Assembly (NCBI RefSeq): GCF_015594925.2
Contig: NZ_CP087590.1
Span: 1,984,001-2,048,000, forward strand
Source of the DNA: Vibrio sp. VB16
Lineage (GTDB): Bacteria; Pseudomonadota; Gammaproteobacteria; Enterobacterales; Vibrionaceae
Length of the DNA stretch: 64,000 bases
Reading direction: 5' to 3'
Under the pieces are notes generated by a model. That model was not told where the DNA came from and did no database searches. It was given only the letters and a program-made list of their open reading frames with translations. The translations under genes were made by a program, and so were the position numbers. Within the stretch, counting starts at the first letter, position 1; every line of letters begins with the position of its first letter. Shown here piece after piece: positions 27,809 to 36,325 of this stretch.

Positions 27809-28306
27809 ATGAAACGCTTTTCTACATCACTACTAATTTTATGTTCATTGACGGTTCCTGTTACCGTTTCAGCGGCAGCGCACGACCACAGTCATAACCA
27901 CTATAATCCGACATTAGAACAGCTAGGCAATGATATTGTTGGCTTAACCGTCTGCTATAAAAATGGTTATTTGTCCAACGAAGCGCAAGAACCTGCGTTT
28001 ACAAATCTGATTAATCACGCGGACGTTTCCGGTGAGGAATTAGGCATGTATTACATGGATAAATTAGGACCGAAAGCAGAACAGATTATGAGTGATGAAG
28101 AATCGAGGATGTTATGGAATGAAGCGTATTGTTCAGAATTAACCAGCACTTACTTAGACAGCAATAAACTGGCTGAAGTGAAGAAGACTAACCACCACGA
28201 TCAGAACGCGCACAACCATGGACATGATAACAGTGGCCATGAAATGCTTAAGGAAGAAACGATTCAACAAGACATAGAACGTGGACGCCTTCTGAGTATC
28301 AACTAA
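27809..28306 (+). CDS. Exported histidine-rich protein (165 aa), possible metal binder
   Basis: The protein has a signal peptide (LLILCSLTVPVTVSAAA) and two histidine clusters: one directly after the cleavage site (HDHSHNHYNP) and one near the C-terminus (NHHDQNAHNHGHDNSGHE). Two cysteines (VCYKNG, AYCSEL) may pair in the periplasm. Such His clusters typically bind Zn, Ni or Cu. It follows the exported MBL-fold hydrolase and an exported unknown protein, so delivery or buffering of zinc for that enzyme is a possible role (inference). No known family was recognised. Confidence 0.7.
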   Translation: MKRFSTSLLILCSLTVPVTVSAAAHDHSHNHYNPTLEQLGNDIVGLTVCYKNGYLSNEAQEPAFTNLINHADVSGEELGMYYMDKLGPKAEQIMSDEESRMLWNEAYCSELTSTYLDSNKLAEVKKTNHHDQNAHNHGHDNSGHEMLKEETIQQDIERGRLLSIN

Positions 28307-28336
28307 CACAAATCATTGAATTACCGGTTCCACCTC

Positions 28337-28373
28337 AAATGTGGAAGATGCTTTGGCTCTTCCACATTTTTTT
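28337..28373 (+). terminator. Strong rho-independent terminator
   Basis: AAATGTGGAAGA (28337-28348) pairs with TCTTCCACATTT (28358-28369) across a nine-base loop, followed by TTTT to 28373. It closes the His-rich protein gene. Confidence 0.88.
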
Positions 28374-28441
28374 GTGTCCTTGTTCCCTCGCTTCCGCTGA
28401 GCGAAAAAGCATGATCAGTCGTCTCACTTAATCAGTTTACA

Positions 28442-29026
28442 TCAGCGTAGTAGTGTAAGTAACTCATCTAACTCATTCACGACTAGCGATGCCTGATCTG
28501 CAAAATTCGGTGTTTGACCATGTGTCACCAAACATGATGACATATTGGCATTCGCTGCCGCTTGTAGATCGTAGAGATAATCCCCCACATAAAGTACGCT
28601 ATCAGTTGACAGATTCCATTGGTTTGCCAGTGCCACAAGTGAGTCTGGTGCGGGTTTAGCAGGAAAATCTTCACGGGTTATGACTTGTTCAAATTCGATA
28701 TTATTGTGGTTCAATTTCAACGCGGTTGCTTGCCGGCAGTTACGAGTCACAACCGCCATATAAAAGTTGTTTTTATACAGAAAGTCGAGCAATTCATAGC
28801 AACCCGACATAGGCTCAGACCTTAACGCGTCACTCATCTCATGATCGAAGATAATTTGATGGGCTCGCGCTCTATCTTGCTTGTTGGATAATGAATCCGA
28901 ATAGGTGAGCAAATCTTCACTTAATGGGCAACCAATCACACCTCGTAATGCCTGAAAATCCATTCCAGACGTAACCAATGTATTATCAAGGTCAAACACA
29001 ACTGCTTTAATACGATCTAAATCCAT
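28442..29026 (-). CDS. HAD-superfamily phosphatase (phosphoglycolate phosphatase-like)
   Basis: The 194-residue protein has HAD motif I VFDLDNTLV (Asp12, Asp14), a small alpha-helical cap, motif II VVTRN, a motif III lysine in FPAKPAPDS and motif IV VGDYLYDLQAA. The cap type and length fit subfamily IA small-molecule phosphatases such as Gph-like proteins. The substrate is unknown. In contrast to the truncated HAD relic at 9027, all catalytic residues are intact here. Confidence 0.88.
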   Translation of the reverse strand: MDLDRIKAVVFDLDNTLVTSGMDFQALRGVIGCPLSEDLLTYSDSLSNKQDRARAHQIIFDHEMSDALRSEPMSGCYELLDFLYKNNFYMAVVTRNCRQATALKLNHNNIEFEQVITREDFPAKPAPDSLVALANQWNLSTDSVLYVGDYLYDLQAAANANMSSCLVTHGQTPNFADQASLVVNELDELLTLLR

Positions 29027-29126
29027 ATAGGCGGCTTACCTTAAATTATCTGTTTATAAATAGCTCATCAAAGCATAGCATTTCTGGCAACGAGGGGTGA
29101 GCTTACAAAAAAAGTGACGTCAGAAT

Positions 29127-30806
29127 TTAGAACTCGCCGCTTACTTGAAATGTCATGCGTGCTTTACTGTATGGGTGATCAAGTTCTAATCGCTCTGCAT
29201 GTAAGTGCAAACGGTCGGCCTTTTCGCCATATAAAGCGTCTCCCACTATCGGCATATTTAAACCTAAGTGATGCGCACTGTGAACGCGAAGTTGGTGGGT
29301 GCGACCAGTTTTTGGGAACATATACACCTTGCTTAGACCGGATTTCACTTCAATCAATTGCCAGTGAGTTTCGGCATGTTTTCCATGTTCGTCACACACA
29401 AGTTGCCGCGGGCGATCATCAGGGTCCCCGCGCATTGGTAAAGAGATATCCCCTTCCGCTTGGATAAGTTCGCCTGCTAGAAGCGCTATATAACGCTTTT
29501 GAACGCCACGTGTGATGAACTGTTTTTGCAGGCTTTTATTCGCACGCTTGGTCAGTGCAAACACCAATAAACCGGATGTCGCCATATCTAAGCGGTGAAT
29601 CACAAACGGGCCTTCAACGTTTGGAAATAAGGCTTGCAGGCGTGTAAAGGCCGAATCTTTAATGGTTTTTCCGGGCACCGATAATAAGCCTGATGGCTTA
29701 TTAATAACGACCATCGCTTCATCTTGAAATACAATTTCTAGTTCTTTGTCTGCCGCCCAATTTTTTTCCAAAGGATTGGGTTCAACATTCAAGCCTTGCA
29801 ACATGTGCCCCAAGATAGGCTGACATTTGTTATTGCACGATGGGTAGAATGTCTTATGTTGTCGAATTTCTGATTTAGGCGGTACACCCCACCAAAATTC
29901 TGCCAAAGCTAGCGGTTTAAAACCGTGTTTATAGGCAAAGTGCAGCAGTTTTGGTGCCGCGCATTCGCCAGATCCGGCGGGTGGTACAGGGTGGCTTGTC
30001 GGGGCAAAGATATCGACTAAATCGCGCATCTGGCCACGATTATCGAGGAAACGATATTGTTTATGCAGCTTATGTTGTAAGGCGTTAGACAGTGCTTTAT
30101 GTCGTTCTTTACGTTCTGCCAAATGCTCGTGAAGGTTCGCCAAGCGTTGCTCTTTGATGGCTAATTTTTCACCCCACACGCGTTTTAAATGCTTGAGTAT
30201 GTTCTTCTCTGTCACGCTTTGTTTGCTCAAACCATCCAATAGAGCGTTTAGCCGATCTGGAGCAAGGGTTTGTTCACCCTCTTTCCGTAGCTGTTTACGG
30301 GTTGCGCGACGATCAATCATCATCTGGCGATGTGCCTGTTCTTCTTCTTGGTAAGCGGCGCGGTCTGCTTCTATTTGCGCGTTGATCTCAGCCAATTCTG
30401 GATTTTCGGCCAACGCTTTGTAGGCGGTATTGGCTGTATTGATCGCATCGCTCTCACCTCGGAAAAAACCTTCTTCCTTAAGCATATCGAAAACAGGCGG
30501 CACAAAACCGGGTAATAGATTCTGGTCTGCAATTTTGCCGGAAAATGCACTCAAAAAACCGATTTCTCCCTGCGGGTTTTGTACGAGCAGCACTCCGAAC
30601 ATTTTTCCACGGCCACTGCCTTCATTCTCTAAACCAAAGTCGTGTTCGAAATCTGCCTGAGTTTCTAGGTGTTTTTGTAGTTGCTCGGCGGCTAATACGC
30701 ATAAAGGATGCGGTATATAGTAGAACGGAAACGTAAATTGTTCCGGTAAATCATAGCCTTCGATAGTTGTATTAAATCGAGTAAAGCAGTGTTGAGGCGA
30801 GTGCAT
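29127..30806 (-). CDS. RluA-family pseudouridine synthase with long N-terminal extension
   Basis: The C-terminal half is an RluA-type pseudouridine synthase: MVVINKPSGLLSVPG, the catalytic HRLDMATSGLL with the conserved Asp, GVQKRYIALL, FPKTGRTHQLRVH and MPIVGDALYG. An N-terminal extension of about 360 residues includes a charged coiled coil (AEINAQIEADRAAYQEEEQA region) and a Cys-containing segment, CNNKCQP. That is longer than E. coli RluA (about 220 residues) but known for some vibrio homologues. I chose the ATG at 30806; a GTG at 30839 is also possible. It modifies uridines in rRNA or tRNA; the exact site is not inferable. Confidence 0.88.
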   Translation of the reverse strand: MHSPQHCFTRFNTTIEGYDLPEQFTFPFYYIPHPLCVLAAEQLQKHLETQADFEHDFGLENEGSGRGKMFGVLLVQNPQGEIGFLSAFSGKIADQNLLPGFVPPVFDMLKEEGFFRGESDAINTANTAYKALAENPELAEINAQIEADRAAYQEEEQAHRQMMIDRRATRKQLRKEGEQTLAPDRLNALLDGLSKQSVTEKNILKHLKRVWGEKLAIKEQRLANLHEHLAERKERHKALSNALQHKLHKQYRFLDNRGQMRDLVDIFAPTSHPVPPAGSGECAAPKLLHFAYKHGFKPLALAEFWWGVPPKSEIRQHKTFYPSCNNKCQPILGHMLQGLNVEPNPLEKNWAADKELEIVFQDEAMVVINKPSGLLSVPGKTIKDSAFTRLQALFPNVEGPFVIHRLDMATSGLLVFALTKRANKSLQKQFITRGVQKRYIALLAGELIQAEGDISLPMRGDPDDRPRQLVCDEHGKHAETHWQLIEVKSGLSKVYMFPKTGRTHQLRVHSAHHLGLNMPIVGDALYGEKADRLHLHAERLELDHPYSKARMTFQVSGEF

Positions 30807-30860
30807 TTTAAAGGCCGCGTGATAGGTAATTCTAAGCACGGATTGTACCTGTTTTTTGAG

Positions 30861-30939
30861 GGAATGCCATGAGGGACTGTCCTTTCGGAGTGGGTATTGA
30901 GGATGACTCTATCTCTAGCTCCGAGACAGTTGGCATTCC
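30861..30939. repeat. 79-bp imperfect palindrome (structured element)
   Basis: Three nested complementary blocks: GGAATGCCA (30861-30869) with TGGCATTCC (30931-30939), ACTGTC (30876-30881) with GACAGT (30925-30930), and CGGAG (30886-30890) with CTCCG (30919-30923). It sits immediately upstream of the RluA-type gene on the minus strand, so it could fold in that mRNA leader or be a mobile palindromic repeat. Part of it recurs at 50917 and 63377. Confidence 0.6.
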
Positions 30940-31108
30940 GTAACACAGAAATGACTCATTGTGTGTTTCCGAAACCTGATGTCTTATTTCGTCAGCCATT
31001 ATTTACCACGTTTTCTGATCTGTGTAATGTCTATTGACCGTTGGACGATTCGTAAAAATAAATCAGTGTATACTGGACAAATCCAAGCAAAACCAAAGGA
31101 AGTAACCT

Positions 31109-31600
31109 ATGTTTCTGTTTACCTCATATTTAACTAAATCTGTTAGTGGACTGCTGTCATTATTCTTTTTGATGACCAGTTTTTCAACAGTTGCGGCCTA
31201 TGAACGAAACAAAGCCATTCCTGTAGAAAAGGTCGTCTATGGCCGAGTAGAATCCATTCGACATGTAACCCAGAAACAATTGATAGAAGACCGAAATGTT
31301 GGCTGGAAAACTTTTGGTGGTGCCGTTGTGGGTGGCGTTATTGGACATCAATTTGGCGGTGGTTCGGGTCAAGATATAGCAACCGTCCTTGGAACTTTAC
31401 TTGGTGGTGTCGCAGCCAATAAACACGGCGACTCAACACACATTCAACAATACCAACTCATTGAAATAATGATCAACTTAGATGATGGAAGCAAAGTGAT
31501 GGTGCTTCAAGATTCTGACCCACGTATGCCTTTTACCGCAGGAGATGACGTGCGTGTTGTATACCTGACCAGTTATGTTCGTGTGGATATTGCGATGTAA
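31109..31600 (+). CDS. Glycine-zipper 2TM envelope protein (SlyB/Pcp-like)
   Basis: The 163-residue protein has an N-terminal hydrophobic signal (VSGLLSLFFLMTSFSTVAAYE) but no clear lipobox cysteine. It then carries VVYGRVESIRHV and a glycine zipper (FGGAVVGGVIGHQFGGGSGQDIATVLGTLLGG cut at 31331-31420), and ends with a small beta domain (MINLDDGSKVMVLQ). Members of this 2TM glycine-zipper family sit in the outer membrane or periplasm and affect envelope integrity. An AAGGAAG site precedes the ATG. It appears monocistronic. Confidence 0.83.
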   Translation: MFLFTSYLTKSVSGLLSLFFLMTSFSTVAAYERNKAIPVEKVVYGRVESIRHVTQKQLIEDRNVGWKTFGGAVVGGVIGHQFGGGSGQDIATVLGTLLGGVAANKHGDSTHIQQYQLIEIMINLDDGSKVMVLQDSDPRMPFTAGDDVRVVYLTSYVRVDIAM

Positions 31601-31727
31601 TACTACAGAACGAAAAGGTGGTGTTTTGCTTCCCATTGGGTTGACAATCGGCTAGAAAGGTTTTGCCCCCATACAAGTTTCAGCTTGACGTTTTTCTCGT
31701 AGGGTAACCGGACACACGCCACAATAT

Positions 31728-31813
31728 ATCCTATTAACTATCTGTTATTTCATGGTTTAAATGTGTACCCTATTAAATTAAAGTGTGTGTCCTATTAAAT
31801 TCTGTGTCCTATC
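31728..31813. repeat. Spaced CCTATTAA repeat cluster
   Basis: CCTATTAA occurs at 31730, 31769 and 31791, with a partial copy (CCTAT) at 31809. The last three share a GTGT-rich left flank. The cluster begins exactly where the solute-binding protein homology ends. This may be the end of a decayed mobile element; no transposase is present. Confidence 0.45.
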
Positions 31814-32017
31814 ATAGCCAGCGCTTTCAAAAATCGGGACGACCATCTTAGCCGCTACCTCTTGTTCAGTAAGAACTGATATGCTTACAAACTTAAGCCT
31901 ATTTTCGCCTAAAGCATTGTTATCAATAAATAACAGTAACAACAAACCCAAGATAAGCTTCAGGCCGCTTATCTTGGGTTGTTTCACCATCCATCCAACA
32001 CTCGAAAGTTTATGCAT
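31778..32017 (-). pseudogene. Truncated periplasmic solute-binding protein (N-terminal fragment)
   Basis: The 79-residue reading frame keeps a signal-like hydrophobic stretch (LKLILGLLLLLFIDNNALGEN) and the start of a substrate-binding domain (FVSISVLTEQEVAAKM, PIFESAGYD), then changes abruptly to unrelated sequence at about 31815 and stops. Intact SBP_bac_3-type proteins run over 230 residues. The break coincides with a cluster of CCTATTAA repeats, suggesting replacement of the 3' end by a foreign or repetitive segment. It begins 10 bases after the chemoreceptor gene stop, so the pair probably formed an operon with a sensing link (inference). Confidence 0.6.
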
Positions 32018-32027
32018 TCAGAAATAT

Positions 32028-33914
32028 TTATAACTTAAACTCAGCAACCGCTTTGTCTAGCTGACTAGCGGCTTTGGTTAGTTTAGTCGCCTGTTGAGAG
32101 TTATTTTCTGAATTTTCAAAGGTCTCTTTTGCCAGATCATTTATACCAACAATACTTGCATTGATTTCAGCTGCAACCAGCGTCTGTTCTTCCGCAGCAG
32201 TGGCGATTTGGTTATTCATATCTTGAATATGGGAGACCGAGCTTTGAATTGATTGCAGTGCGTCGTTAGCCTTTTGCGAAATATCCATCGTATTCTTCGC
32301 ATTGTTGGCGCTTTTGTCCATCAAGGTAACGGAAGTTTTTGCTTCCGCCTGAAGCTTCGTGATCAGTTGTTGAATTTCATCAGTACTGTTTTGGGTGCGG
32401 TTAGCTAGATTGCGTACCTCATCAGCGACGACAGCAAATCCTCTTCCTTGCTCCCCTGCTCGGGCCGCTTCTATTGCTGCATTTAATGCGAGCAGATTGG
32501 TTTGATCGGCAATTTCGCGAATAACATCGAGGATCTGTCCGACACTTTTTGTTTCTGATTCCAGTCGATTGACCACTTCTTGTACGTATACGATTTCGTT
32601 TGAGAGGTTTTCAATACTGTTATTCATGTCGTTGACAGTTTGAATTCCGTTTTCAGAGTAACTGTGAGCTTCGGTTGCAGCGGTTGAAGCCTCCATTGCA
32701 TTGCGCGCAACTTCATCAACTGTTACCGTCATTTCATTCATTGCGGTGGAGGTTTGCTCTAGCTGCCTCATTTGAGACTCAGAACTATGATTTACTGACG
32801 CTGCAGACTCTGCGATCCTAGATGAAGATGTATTAAGGACTACCGCGGTGTTATTGATTTCTTCAATGGTATCTTTGAGGTTACCAGCCATTGAGGTAAT
32901 CGCAGCATAAATCCCAGTCTGGTTGCCACTGTTGTTTGCTGATAAAGTTAAATCACCACTTGCGATCCGTTGAACAAAAGATTCAATTGCCTCTGGCTCT
33001 CCACCAATCGGACGGTACATCAATTTGATTACGATCGTATAGGTTATAAACAACGAAAGGATAATGAAGACTAGGGCAATTATCAGGTTGATTTGAAGAT
33101 TTGAACTGGACGCCGCATTTATGTTTTCCCAAGAGTCCCAAGCCCAAACAGTCCATCCGAGGTTTGGTAATTTGGAAGATAAAACAAAGTACTCATCACC
33201 ATTAAGTTCATAAGAGTGTTGGCTGGTTTCATGATTAGCATACTCTTGATAGCTTGGTCTGAGTTCATACAAGTCTTTGCCTAAAAGGTCGGGGTCTATG
33301 GCGGCGAGAACATAACCGTCTTCACGACTTACAAATATCTGATTATTATCAGAAAGACTATTGGCAAAATTTGTAATTGCATCCACGCGTATATTGGTAC
33401 AAAGTACCGCAACTGTTTTTCCGTTACGTTTTACTGGCACAGCAATCGCCATAACAGCTGTGCCCTCGGCACTAGTATATGGTGTGGTAACGATATTGTC
33501 ATCGCCATTAAAGGCACGTAAGAACCACTCACGCCGCTTCTCCTTAGCATTAAATCCCTCAACCAGACCGTTAGTTGAACTTGAGTAGGTTTCACCACTC
33601 GATACTGCAGTATAAGCATTAAGTACATCGACTGATTTAGTAATGTTTTTCAGTGTACTCAGTACTTCCTGTTCATTAATATTACCACTCGCATCAACGG
33701 CCAATTGTTCTGACATCGCATGCAATACATCAAAATTACGGCTTAATCGCTGCTCAATGCTATTTGCTATCAAAAATGCTTCTTTATTTAGTGACTTTGT
33801 GTAGTTGTTTACTGAGGAATCTTTAAAATTTTTGTATCCCACACCAGTCAGCACAGTGATTATGGTGACTAATAAAAGCCCTATGAGGGTGGTTATTTTT
33901 GCTTTAACAGACAT
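32028..33914 (-). CDS. Methyl-accepting chemotaxis protein with periplasmic dCache-type domain
   Basis: The 628-residue receptor has an N-terminal membrane helix (about 8-28) and a large periplasmic double-Cache-like domain (about 35-275; SNTYSSSTNGLVEGF-type and YTSAEGTAVMAIAVPV, NIRVDAITNFANSL). A second helix (about 278-300), a HAMP region and a cytoplasmic signalling domain follow; the conserved tip is IREIADQTNLLALNAAIEAA with GRGFAVVADEVRNLA. Such receptors bind amino acids or organic acids and control CheA. The C-terminus lacks an obvious CheR/CheB tether pentapeptide. The truncated solute-binding gene follows 10 bases downstream. Confidence 0.92.
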   Translation of the reverse strand: MSVKAKITTLIGLLLVTIITVLTGVGYKNFKDSSVNNYTKSLNKEAFLIANSIEQRLSRNFDVLHAMSEQLAVDASGNINEQEVLSTLKNITKSVDVLNAYTAVSSGETYSSSTNGLVEGFNAKEKRREWFLRAFNGDDNIVTTPYTSAEGTAVMAIAVPVKRNGKTVAVLCTNIRVDAITNFANSLSDNNQIFVSREDGYVLAAIDPDLLGKDLYELRPSYQEYANHETSQHSYELNGDEYFVLSSKLPNLGWTVWAWDSWENINAASSSNLQINLIIALVFIILSLFITYTIVIKLMYRPIGGEPEAIESFVQRIASGDLTLSANNSGNQTGIYAAITSMAGNLKDTIEEINNTAVVLNTSSSRIAESAASVNHSSESQMRQLEQTSTAMNEMTVTVDEVARNAMEASTAATEAHSYSENGIQTVNDMNNSIENLSNEIVYVQEVVNRLESETKSVGQILDVIREIADQTNLLALNAAIEAARAGEQGRGFAVVADEVRNLANRTQNSTDEIQQLITKLQAEAKTSVTLMDKSANNAKNTMDISQKANDALQSIQSSVSHIQDMNNQIATAAEEQTLVAAEINASIVGINDLAKETFENSENNSQQATKLTKAASQLDKAVAEFKL

Positions 33915-34347
33915 GAAAGCTCCATCATTTAACGAGAGTTAGTCTATTTTATGGGCTGATAGTCTTTTTTGTTGAGCACTTGAACAAAAAATCAAACATT
34001 GCATCCTGTGCTTTGTCACAACTTCGACATAATTGCGCACTATGGAAACATCATATTGTTGTATTATCAACAATTCGATATTTAAGCGTGTTACAAATTG
34101 ATTACAATAAGTGTGATACAGCCCTAAAAGAGGTAGTCTGAATATCCCCTAACCATAGGTGTTTTAGTGCATAATTCAGGCATGAAGAAACTGATCTGCT
34201 CCAGTGATACTGAACACTCGACTAAGCGAGTGTTGCCCATACTTCAGTTAATTCATATTTTACTAAATTAGAAAAAATGCAACTCGGAACTGTCCACATA
34301 CGAGTTACAGGTAGATATGGTTAAAATAGCTATCCTTTTAATATTAT
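33915..34347. other. Intergenic region (433 bp)
   Basis: Upstream region of the chemoreceptor gene and downstream of the rhomboid gene. It contains an eight-base-arm hairpin, AACACTCG/CGAGTGTT (34213-34234), without a T tract. Otherwise AT-rich with no convincing gene. Confidence 0.5.
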
Positions 34348-34920
34348 TCAGATTAACGGTGTGCGCCTTTTTGTAGAGTTCCTATTTATCCAAGACATCA
34401 CTACACCTGCTGCGGCTCCATAGACATGCGATGCCCAACTAACATGGGGTTGAAACGAAAATAAACTCCATAACAAACCGCTGTATAACATGAGTACCAA
34501 CAAGCCTATAAATAGGTTTTTTAACGTTCTATTCAATAAACCATAGCTTATCAAGAAAGCGCAGTAGCCAAAGATAAGTCCACTCGCCCCTGCATGTACT
34601 CCGGAGCTCCCCAGAATCCATACACATCCTCCTCCTAATAAAGTAATACCGATGCTTACCCGCCAGAAAATAGCTAACCCTAATTGACGAACCAACAGCA
34701 TTAGTATGCAAATGGGTATTAGATTAGAGGCGAGATGGGACCAGCTATGATGAATAAAAGGTGCCAGTGGTATACCCAAAAGTCCAATAGGTTGTCTCGG
34801 TATGATTCCCCAATTTGATACGAAGCCAAGCGATAAGCTATTGAGAGTTTGTATAACTATGAGGCCAACCGCAAAGATAAATACCGGTCTTAAATGTTTC
34901 TTTATGATGTCATTTTTCAT
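34348..34920 (-). CDS. Rhomboid-family intramembrane serine protease
   Basis: The 190-residue protein has about six membrane helices. It shows the rhomboid HHSWSHLASN segment in TM2 (Asn66 as oxyanion residue), the catalytic GASGLIFG with Ser113 in TM4, and His165 in SWASHVYGAAAG of TM6. These form the Ser-His dyad that cleaves substrates within the membrane. No extra N-terminal domain is present, so it is a compact form compared with GlpG (276 residues). The substrate is unknown. It is flanked by long intergenic regions on both sides. Confidence 0.9.
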   Translation of the reverse strand: MKNDIIKKHLRPVFIFAVGLIVIQTLNSLSLGFVSNWGIIPRQPIGLLGIPLAPFIHHSWSHLASNLIPICILMLLVRQLGLAIFWRVSIGITLLGGGCVWILGSSGVHAGASGLIFGYCAFLISYGLLNRTLKNLFIGLLVLMLYSGLLWSLFSFQPHVSWASHVYGAAAGVVMSWINRNSTKRRTPLI

Positions 34921-35200
34921 TCTGAATAACTCCAGGAATATATAATGCAGTACTCATTAGTAGCGAATAGTTTAAAGGTAGCTATCACCTGATCACACGA
35001 GTATCCAACTTATCATCATTTTCATAAAAGCGAACCCCTCTATTAAAGTGAGTGGAGCAAATTGACCAATAATTAGAAGGAAATTCGTAGATTGTTCATG
35101 TCACTGTAGTTACTCAAAGTATCATTTTTCTGTCACTCAGAAATGCCCAATTATGTGGAATCGAGACTTGTGGTGAAGTGGATATTTATACTTAAAACCC

Positions 35201-35228
35201 TCATTACCACGGTCCTCCGTGGTAATGA
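35201..35228. repeat. REP-like palindrome
   Basis: TCATTACCACGG (35201-35212) and CCGTGGTAATGA (35217-35228) are perfect 12-base arms around TCCT. The arms resemble the GTTCCCACGC-type REP elements at 49033 and 51017, with TTACCACG in place of TTCCCACG. Confidence 0.65.
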
Positions 35229-35324
35229 ATACCGAATTTAAAATGAACAGTTAGGCATAACGTCATGCAGTTTGATGTTCTTGTTTACCGTTCATTATGA
35301 GAGTTTCGTTAGCTTTGAAATGAT

Positions 35325-35345
35325 TACCACGCCAGAGCATGGTAA
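35325..35345. repeat. REP-like palindrome, imperfect
   Basis: TTACCACGC (35325-35333) pairs with GCATGGTAA (35337-35345) with one mismatch. It is a second copy of the element at 35201, about 120 bases away. Confidence 0.55.
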
Positions 35346-35466
35346 CGAGTGATAAAACCCCTACACAATTAGTCGTAGATTCTAACTGTCGGGATGAAGG
35401 AGTTATCCAAAAATGCGCTAGAACGAAATCTACTAACACATTTTTGCCCCATTCCGTTTTTGTGCA

Positions 35467-35501
35467 TTTAATTTAGTGGCAGATCGTGCCACTAAATTAA
35501 A
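35467..35501 (-). terminator. 15-bp perfect inverted repeat, probable terminator of the lipoprotein gene
   Basis: TTTAATTTAGTGGCA (35467-35481) and its exact complement (35487-35501) flank GATCG. It lies 30 bases past the stop of the minus-strand metalloprotease-like gene. The A/T-rich outer arms supply the T-rich end on the minus strand. Confidence 0.65.
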
Positions 35502-35530
35502 GGGCTCAAAGACGCGAGGTTTTCTGAGTG

Positions 35531-36325
35531 CTACTGATAGTTGATGGTAAGATTAGTATATTCAGTACCACCAGCATTTGAATAAAGTGTGCCCAAAACA
35601 TTCATTGCAGTATCACTCCATAAACCGAAGTAATCATCAAGATGATCAAACATACCCATATTGTGCGCTGTCTCATGCATAACCATTTTGTAATCCCAGT
35701 CACATTGACCGTTACCCATGTTTAACCAAAGTACTGTATCGCTTGCATATAAACTAGTATTGGGATCAATACTTATTGATAGACCACCATAATACGGTGC
35801 CGATGAAGCATTTGCGCACATATTTTGGGGATCATTTGAATATTCACTCGAGTAATACGCTGTCCCTTCAGAAATAACTAATCCAGTAGCAACGCCATAT
35901 GTTGAATTAAATGTACTCGCATCAAAAGTTCCATTTCCACGGTTTTCATTTGAATAATTTGTGTCTCTGTAAACAGATAAATCGGCAGTAATTACAGTAA
36001 TATCAGTGAAGATATCGCCTAGCCGATCTTCAAGATTAGAAAATGCAGTAACAATACTATCTGGAGCTGAACTGCTATTAGAGGACACATAGTAAAGGGG
36101 GATTTGAGCTGTTGTATCAAACCGAACTATTCCTGTCTGACTATACGTGCTCATTGTACCACTATCGGTTAATGTTGTGGCCGATGGAGTATAGTTTGTC
36201 GCTTCGACTAATGAAGATATATCTGATTCAGATGCTTTACTAATGGAGTTTGAACTAGAACTGCTGTCATCATCACATCCAGAAATAACTAAGCCTGTGA
36301 TTAATGCCAATAAAGTTTTTCTCAT
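35531..36325 (-). CDS. Putative lipoprotein with metzincin-like zinc protease motif
   Basis: From the ATG at 36325 the 264-residue product has a lipoprotein signal (LALITGLVISGC, lipid-anchored Cys about 17) followed by a poly-Ser linker. The C-terminal half contains HETAHNMGMFDH, matching the metzincin signature HExxHxxGxx(D/H) with Asp or the following His as third zinc ligand. A methionine about 14 residues later (DTAMNVLG) could form the Met-turn. This suggests an envelope-anchored zinc protease. No named family was recognised. An in-frame TTG at 36337 would add four residues. Long gaps on both sides suggest it is transcribed alone. Confidence 0.7.
   Translation of the reverse strand: MRKTLLALITGLVISGCDDDSSSSSNSISKASESDISSLVEATNYTPSATTLTDSGTMSTYSQTGIVRFDTTAQIPLYYVSSNSSSAPDSIVTAFSNLEDRLGDIFTDITVITADLSVYRDTNYSNENRGNGTFDASTFNSTYGVATGLVISEGTAYYSSEYSNDPQNMCANASSAPYYGGLSISIDPNTSLYASDTVLWLNMGNGQCDWDYKMVMHETAHNMGMFDHLDDYFGLWSDTAMNVLGTLYSNAGGTEYTNLTINYQ

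Larger units (their letters stand above)
34921..35530. other. Long intergenic region (610 bp) with palindromic repeats
   Basis: Between the rhomboid and metalloprotease-like genes. It contains two REP-like palindromes (35201-35228 and 35325-35345) and the 15-bp-arm terminator-like inverted repeat at 35467-35501. No ORF longer than about 30 codons looks coding. The remainder is unassigned. Confidence 0.6.

Noticed and set aside
30861..30939. Integron attC-like site (imperfect dyad with GAGGGACTGTC similar to vibrio repeats)
   Set aside because: No GTTRRRY core site at the ends and no integrase or cassette array nearby.
34182..34272. Short ORF beginning MKKLICSSDTEH between chemoreceptor and rhomboid genes
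   Set aside because: No ribosome site, not hydrophobic or otherwise distinctive, and it overlaps a hairpin; probably chance.
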